From JAFDCJ01 sp964527835 (lineage in GTDB: Bacteria > Desulfobacterota > Desulfobacteria > Desulfobacterales > JAFDCJ01), in the NCBI GenBank assembly GCA_964527835.1, contig CAZGNV010000022.1, positions 1-64,000 of the forward strand: a stretch of DNA of 64,000 nucleotides. The letters run 5' to 3'. The stretch's first letter is position 1; every line of letters begins with the position of its first letter. This document shows positions 59,479-64,000 of the stretch, in pieces. The notes beneath the pieces were generated by a model. That model did not search any database. It saw only the letters and a list, made by a program, of their open reading frames with translations, and was not told the DNA's origin. Made by a program: the position numbers and the translations under genes.

Positions 59479-61275
59479 CTAGTCCGTGTCTGTTTTGAGC
59501 ACGGCCAGAAAAGCCGACTGGGGGATCATGACCTTGCCCACCATCTTCATGCGCTTTTTGCCCTTTTTTTGCTTTTCCAGCAGCTTGCGCTTGCGGGTGA
59601 CATCGCCGCCGTAGCATTTGGCGGTGACATCCTTGCGAAAGGCGGACACGGTTTTGCGGGCGATAATGTTGCCGCCGATGGCTCCCTGGATGGCGATTTT
59701 AAACATCTGGCGCGGGATTTCATCGCGCAGTTTTTCGCAGGCCCGCCGCGCCCGGTCAACGGCAATGTCCCGGTGCACCAGTTGCGACAGGGCGTCGACC
59801 CGCTCGCCGTTGATGAGAATATCCAGCTTGACAAGATCGGTCTCGCGCATGTCGATCATGTCATAGTCAAACGACCCGTAGCCCTGGGTGACCGATTTGA
59901 GCCGGTCGTAAAAATCATAGATCACTTCGGCCAGCGGCAGTTCAAAAATCATTTCCAGCCGGTCGCTGGTCAGGTACTGGTAGTTTTTATTGATGCCGCG
60001 CCGCTCCAGGCACAGCTTCATGACCGCTCCCATGTAGCGGTCCGGCACGATAATCGAGGCGCGAATAAAAGGCTCGCGGGTCCGGGCGATCAGCGTGGGA
60101 TCCGGGTAGAGGGCCGGGTTGTCGATGATGACCTGCGAGCCGTCGTTCATCTCCAGGCTGTAGCGCACCGAGGGGGCGGTGAGGATGAGCGACAGCCCGT
60201 ATTCACGCTCCAGGCGCTCCTGGACGACCTCCAGGTGCAGCAGCCCCAGAAAGCCGCAGCGAAAGCCGAACCCCAGCGCCACCGAAGAGTCCTTTTCATA
60301 AATCAGGGCGGCGTCGTTTAATTTCAGTTTTTCAAGGGCGCTGGCCAGCTCTTCGTACCCGTCGGAGGCCACGGGGTAAACGGAGGAAAAAACCACCGGC
60401 TTGGCTTCCTTGAAGCCGGGCATGGGCGCATCACACGGTCGGTTCTTCAAGGTGACGGTATCCCCGCAGCGGGTATCGCTGACCGTTTTGATGCCGGCGA
60501 TCAGGTAGCCGACCTGACCGGCGGCCAGCTGCTTTTGCTTGACCATCTCGATTTGAAAAATGCCCACCTCTTCAACCCGGTAGGCGGCATTGTTGGACAT
60601 AAAGACAATGGAGTTCCCAGCCTGCAGCTGTCCGTGAAAGATACGAAAATGCACCACCGTGCCGCGGTAGGGATCGTAATGGGAATCAAAGATGAGGGCT
60701 TTGAGCGGCTGATTGGGATCGCCGGCCGGCGGCGGCAGCCGGGTAACAACGGCTTCCAGTACACCCTCGATGCCGGTGCCCTCCTTGGCGGAAACCAGCA
60801 GCGCCTGGTCCGGATCGAGGCCAAGATCTTCTGCGATCTGGGCTTTGACCCGCTCGATGTCCGCCGAAGGCAAATCGATTTTATTGATGACCGGGATGAT
60901 CTCCAGGTCATGCTCCAGGGCCAGGTAAAGATTGGCCAGGGTTTGGGCTTCGACCCCCTGGCTGGCATCAATCAGCAACAGGGCTCCCTCGCAGGAGGCC
61001 AGGGAGCGCGATACTTCATAGGTGAAATCCACGTGCCCGGGGGTGTCGATGAGATTTAAAAAATAGGAATGGCCGTCGGCGGCGGTATACGGCAGGCAAA
61101 CCGTCTGGCTTTTGATGGTGATGCCCCGCTCACGCTCAATGTCCATGGTGTCGAGAATCTGGTCCTGAAATTCGCGTTCTGAAATCACACCGGTCGCCTG
61201 GATGAGTCTGTCCGACAGGGTGGACTTGCCATGGTCGATATGGGCAATGATGCTGAAGTTGCGTATGTTTTTCAT
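59479..61275 (-). CDS. lepA: Elongation factor 4 (LepA)
   Basis: A 598-aa translational GTPase that back-translocates stalled ribosomes. P-loop AHIDHGKST, DTPGH and NKID are intact, and the C-terminal LepA signature (CYGGDVTRKRKLLEKQK) is present. ATG 61275 gives the family's normal length and N-terminus; the 12-codon upstream extension is not needed. Confidence 0.97.
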   Translation of the reverse strand: MKNIRNFSIIAHIDHGKSTLSDRLIQATGVISEREFQDQILDTMDIERERGITIKSQTVCLPYTAADGHSYFLNLIDTPGHVDFTYEVSRSLASCEGALLLIDASQGVEAQTLANLYLALEHDLEIIPVINKIDLPSADIERVKAQIAEDLGLDPDQALLVSAKEGTGIEGVLEAVVTRLPPPAGDPNQPLKALIFDSHYDPYRGTVVHFRIFHGQLQAGNSIVFMSNNAAYRVEEVGIFQIEMVKQKQLAAGQVGYLIAGIKTVSDTRCGDTVTLKNRPCDAPMPGFKEAKPVVFSSVYPVASDGYEELASALEKLKLNDAALIYEKDSSVALGFGFRCGFLGLLHLEVVQERLEREYGLSLILTAPSVRYSLEMNDGSQVIIDNPALYPDPTLIARTREPFIRASIIVPDRYMGAVMKLCLERRGINKNYQYLTSDRLEMIFELPLAEVIYDFYDRLKSVTQGYGSFDYDMIDMRETDLVKLDILINGERVDALSQLVHRDIAVDRARRACEKLRDEIPRQMFKIAIQGAIGGNIIARKTVSAFRKDVTAKCYGGDVTRKRKLLEKQKKGKKRMKMVGKVMIPQSAFLAVLKTDTD

Positions 61276-61318
61276 CAAATCCAAATTAACACCCTTGATC
61301 CGGCGATGCAAAAGAAAG

Positions 61319-61347
61319 TTGACAGGAGCGGTCTTTCCCGGTATAAT
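61319..61347 (+). promoter_or_regulatory. Consensus sigma-70 promoter for the REC-GGDEF gene
   Basis: Perfect TTGACA (61319-61324) and TATAAT (61342-61347) are 17 bp apart on the + strand. Expected start near 61354 leaves a leader of about 97 nt before the ATG at 61451. Confidence 0.85.
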
Positions 61348-61450
61348 TACAAATAATAACTAATAAATTTAGCCTTTTATCAATTTTGACGCATCACTGT
61401 CAACCCCGGAGGCGATTTTATTTGCCGCCGGGCGCAAGCCGCTGACACCC

Positions 61451-62395
61451 ATGCAAGCGATTCCATCAAAAGATATCCATATCCTGATCGTCGATGACGA
61501 CAAGAACGTTCGCAATACCATGAACGAATATGTCATCGCCGCTGGATACAGTTCCCGTGCGGTTTCCTGTGCCGAGGAGGCCCTCGAGTTGCTGGAAAGC
61601 AATACTTTCCAGGTGGTCATCACCGATATCATTTTGCCCGCCATGGGGGGGCTGGAACTGACCAAGACCATCAAAAAGGACAATGATTCGGATGTCATTG
61701 TCATGACCGGTTACAGCGATGACTATTCCTATGAGGAGGCCATCAACATCGGTGCCAGTGATTTTGTCATCAAACCGGTGCGTCTCGAGGAGTTGATGCT
61801 GCGGCTCAGGCGGGTGCTCAAAGAGCGGCAGCTTACCCGGGAGCGCACCCGGATGATGGAAAAGCTTCAGCGGCTGGCCATTACCGACGGGCTGACCAAG
61901 CTTTACAATTCGCGATCGTTTTACTCCCAGTTGGAGCTGGAGGTGGACCGTTATAACCGTTACGGACACCCCCTGGCGCTGCTGCTGCTGGACATCGACT
62001 ACTTTAAAAAATACAACGATGCTTACGGCCACCTGGAAGGCGACAAGGTGCTGGTGCGCTTCAGCCAGATCATCAGATCTTGCCTGCGGGCCAATGATTC
62101 GGCCTACCGTTATGGCGGGGAAGAGTTTACCGTGATTCTTCCCGAAACCGGGGCCGAAGAGGCGCTCACCGTGGCCCAGCGGATCCGTGCCAAGCTGGAA
62201 GCAGAAGTGTTTTCCCCTGAAAATGGCGCAGATGTCACGGTCACCATCAGCATCGGGGTAACGGAGTATCATCCCAAAGAAGAACTGGCGACTTTCATCC
62301 AACGTGCCGACAAGGCTATGTACCGCTCCAAGCAAAACGGACGCAACCGGGTTTCCACCCTCTACGCCGGTGACGAGCCGGAAATCGAGTCTTGA
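61451..62395 (+). CDS. Response regulator with diguanylate cyclase output (REC-GGDEF)
   Basis: A 314-aa protein. The receiver domain has the acidic pocket VDDD (residues 14-17), phospho-acceptor Asp59 and Lys108. The GGDEF domain has GGEEF at 222-226, so it should make cyclic di-GMP, and an inhibitory I-site RAND at 213-216, five residues upstream, so it is probably product-inhibited. No sensor kinase is adjacent. The gene has its own consensus promoter. Confidence 0.94.
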   Translation: MQAIPSKDIHILIVDDDKNVRNTMNEYVIAAGYSSRAVSCAEEALELLESNTFQVVITDIILPAMGGLELTKTIKKDNDSDVIVMTGYSDDYSYEEAINIGASDFVIKPVRLEELMLRLRRVLKERQLTRERTRMMEKLQRLAITDGLTKLYNSRSFYSQLELEVDRYNRYGHPLALLLLDIDYFKKYNDAYGHLEGDKVLVRFSQIIRSCLRANDSAYRYGGEEFTVILPETGAEEALTVAQRIRAKLEAEVFSPENGADVTVTISIGVTEYHPKEELATFIQRADKAMYRSKQNGRNRVSTLYAGDEPEIES

Positions 62396-62410
62396 GCCGG
62401 GCCGGACAGT

Positions 62411-63382
62411 TCACTGCCGGATCACCACCTTGAGAAAAAGATCCCCCCGCTGACCCGGGGCAACTTCTTTGCCCAGTCCCTTCAGCCGCAGGGTCGTGCC
62501 TTCCCGGATTTGCGGGGGAACGTCCACCCGCAAAAGCCGTTTGTGAAATCCCCATGGAACGTTGACCAGTTTGCGGGTGCCGGTGGCAGCCTCCCGGGGG
62601 GAGATGACGATGGTGCCGTAAAGATGGGGATCCCTGTCGGGGCCCACCGGCCGGATGACCTGCAGGCGGGGGGTTTTTCTGCGTGCCGTTACCCGGCGGA
62701 GCGTGTCCGGCCCCGGGGTTCCTGGCAGCATCACGAATAGCTTGAAAAATAGGATGCCGAAAACAAAGCCCCCGATGTGCGCCCACCATGCCACCCCCCC
62801 CGCCTGGCCATGGCTGGCGGCGGCGCTGATAAACTGCATGACGAACCAGAACCCGATAAAGAAAAAGGCCGGGATTTCCAGAAAATAGGGGATGAAAAAA
62901 ATGGGAATCAGGGTTAATATCCGGGCCCGCGGATGCAAAATAAAATAGGCGCCCATCACCCCCGCAATGGCGCCGCTGGCCCCGATGGTGGGAACATTGG
63001 AGTTTATGTTCAACAGCAGGTGGGACAGGCCGGAAGTCATCCCGCAGACAAGATAAAAGATCAGGTAGCGGCCATGGCCCAGTCGGTCTTCCACGTTGTC
63101 GCCGAAGATGTAAAGAAACCACAGGTTGCCGAGCAGGTGCCAGAACCCGCCATGCAGGAACATAAACGACAGAAAGGAAAACAGCTGCTGGCCGGTTGAA
63201 AAATAAGCGGCAATTTGGGGGACGGAATAGCGGGCCGGAACGAGTCCGTAAATATAAATGAACCGCTCGATATCAGCACCGTGGGAAAGCTGAAGCAAAA
63301 AGACGACGACATTCAGCCCGATGAGGCAGTTGTTGACTAGTGGGTAATTTCTGGTTACTGCGGTGTCTCGTAGGGGGATCAT
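62411..63382 (-). CDS. Rhomboid protease fused to a DnaJ-C-like domain
   Basis: A 323-aa protein. Residues 1-220 form a rhomboid intramembrane serine protease with the FLHGGFWHLLGN loop, catalytic Ser in GASGA and His in AHIGGF. Residues about 250-323 resemble the C-terminal substrate-binding domain of DnaJ: VNVPWGFHKR, LRVDVPPQI, LRLKGLG and a final GDLFLKVVI. The fusion suggests a soluble cytoplasmic domain that holds a client protein for the protease, which is an inference. Its ATG overlaps the valS stop by 1 nt. Confidence 0.85.
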   Translation of the reverse strand: MIPLRDTAVTRNYPLVNNCLIGLNVVVFLLQLSHGADIERFIYIYGLVPARYSVPQIAAYFSTGQQLFSFLSFMFLHGGFWHLLGNLWFLYIFGDNVEDRLGHGRYLIFYLVCGMTSGLSHLLLNINSNVPTIGASGAIAGVMGAYFILHPRARILTLIPIFFIPYFLEIPAFFFIGFWFVMQFISAAASHGQAGGVAWWAHIGGFVFGILFFKLFVMLPGTPGPDTLRRVTARRKTPRLQVIRPVGPDRDPHLYGTIVISPREAATGTRKLVNVPWGFHKRLLRVDVPPQIREGTTLRLKGLGKEVAPGQRGDLFLKVVIRQ

Positions 63383-64000
63383 TATTGAGTGGCAACCGTT
63401 TTAATGCGTTCCAGATGAGCCTGCAGCTTCTGCTGCTTTTCCAGCAGGGCGGATTGTTTCTGCCTTACCTTGGCGACAACCTCGGCCGGTGCTTTGCTTA
63501 AAAACCCGCTGTTTTCCAGCTTGGCGGACACTTTCGCCAGCTCACCGGCGAGCTTGTTGATTTCCTTTTCCAGCCGCCCGGTTTCTTTGGCAAAATCGAT
63601 CACCCCTTCGAGGGAAACAAAAATTGAGGCTCCGTTGACCACGGCCGATGCGGACGCCTTTGGCCGTTGGGCGGTATTTTGAATTGTCAGCGTGCTGATG
63701 CGGGCCAGGTTGATGACCAGCTCCCGGTGGGCTTCGACGGCCCGGCGCACGCCGTCGTCTGTGGCGTGAATCAGCACGTCCAGCGCCCGCGAAGGGGCGA
63801 TATCCATTTCACCGCGAACATTGCGGATGCCGGTCACCACTTCCATGAGAATCTGCATGTCGGTCTGTGCCTGTTGGGCGGCGGGAATTTCATCGGCAGA
63901 CATTGTTGTCTGCGGCCAGGCGGCTTTCATGATCGAGCCTTCGGCTGCCGGCAGGTGGTGCCAGATTTCCTCGGTGATAAACGGGATAAACGGATGCAGC
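63382..64000 (-). CDS. valS: Valyl-tRNA synthetase, C-terminal part (runs off the window)
   Basis: The frame is open to the window edge and ends at 63382. The visible part matches the end of the anticodon-binding domain (HPFIPFITEEIWHHLP near the edge) and the C-terminal coiled-coil arm (NGASIFVSLEGVIDFAKE, then a Leu/Lys-rich helix). The catalytic domains lie outside the window. The internal ATG at 63930 is not the true start. It overlaps the rhomboid gene by 1 nt, so the two are one transcript. Confidence 0.92.
   Translation of the reverse strand, partial: LHPFIPFITEEIWHHLPAAEGSIMKAAWPQTTMSADEIPAAQQAQTDMQILMEVVTGIRNVRGEMDIAPSRALDVLIHATDDGVRRAVEAHRELVINLARISTLTIQNTAQRPKASASAVVNGASIFVSLEGVIDFAKETGRLEKEINKLAGELAKVSAKLENSGFLSKAPAEVVAKVRQKQSALLEKQQKLQAHLERIKTVATQ

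Noticed and set aside
1..64000. CRISPR arrays, tRNA and rRNA genes, exosortase/PEP-CTERM genes
   Set aside because: I looked for regular direct repeats with spacers, tRNA T-loop patterns, and exosortase motifs or PEP-CTERM tails and found none. The ExeA-like ATPase alone does not establish an exosortase locus.

Overview
The window looks like chromosomal DNA of a Gram-negative, probably sulfate-reducing, bacterium of the Desulfobacterota (Desulfobacterales-like). This rests on gene content: a HesB/IscA-like gene with an in-frame UGA that looks like a selenocysteine codon, homoaconitase-type LeuC/LeuD, an L-cysteine desulfidase-like protein, a Wza/Wzc envelope polysaccharide system, and many radical SAM proteins. 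The lineage is an inference; no rRNA or tRNA gene is present to confirm it.

Bases 1-12600 hold the variable part of an exopolysaccharide/O-antigen locus on the + strand: a family 2 glycosyltransferase, several family 4 glycosyltransferases, two methyltransferases, an AsnB-type amidotransferase and a radical SAM/SPASM protein. These are packed with overlaps and TTG/GTG starts. The stretch looks visibly more AT-rich than the rest. It ends in a scarred zone (9300-12600) with an intact IS630-family element, the first 14 codons of a lost glycosyltransferase, an N-terminally truncated HepT-like gene, a GDP-mannose 4,6-dehydratase and the tail of an AAA/DUF4143 protein.

Bases 12632-18537 carry a glycosyltransferase, a one-piece ABC exporter, a radical SAM/SPASM enzyme, a small S24/S26-type peptidase and a family-5 nucleotidyltransferase-like protein. 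This set resembles peptide-modification (RiPP-like) modules, but no precursor or PqqD-like gene is visible. A minus-strand block follows (18562-22134): a repeat-bearing OmpA-type protein behind a perfect consensus promoter, a CPBP-family membrane protein and a HEAT-repeat membrane protein. Then come WbqC-like, PIG-L and DegT genes for sugar modification.

Bases 25344-34865 form the polysaccharide assembly core, possibly read from a sigma-54-type promoter near 25103: WecA-like initiating transferase, a degenerate HD-GYP protein, an ExeA-like ATPase, a Wza-type export protein fused to an FG-GAP repeat domain, a Wzc-type protein and an O-antigen ligase/polymerase. No Wzx flippase, exosortase or PEP-CTERM protein was recognised.

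Bases 34862-64000 are mostly housekeeping and stress functions: a Nudix hydrolase, a giant alpha-2-macroglobulin (2034 aa), a HAD phosphatase, an unusual LOG-like fusion, a cysteine desulfidase-like protein, a B12-binding radical SAM protein, MutY with an intact Nudix box, a DUF255 thioredoxin-fold protein, a SagB-like double nitroreductase, a nitroreductase, the putative HesB-like selenoprotein, a macrodomain protein, an FmdB zinc ribbon, Ndk, a TrmJ-like methyltransferase, an FAH-family hydrolase, LeuD/LeuC, LepA, a REC-GGDEF regulator, a rhomboid fused to a DnaJ-C-like domain, and the 3' end of valS. Degenerate 7-bp tandem repeats sit in at least seven gene junctions.
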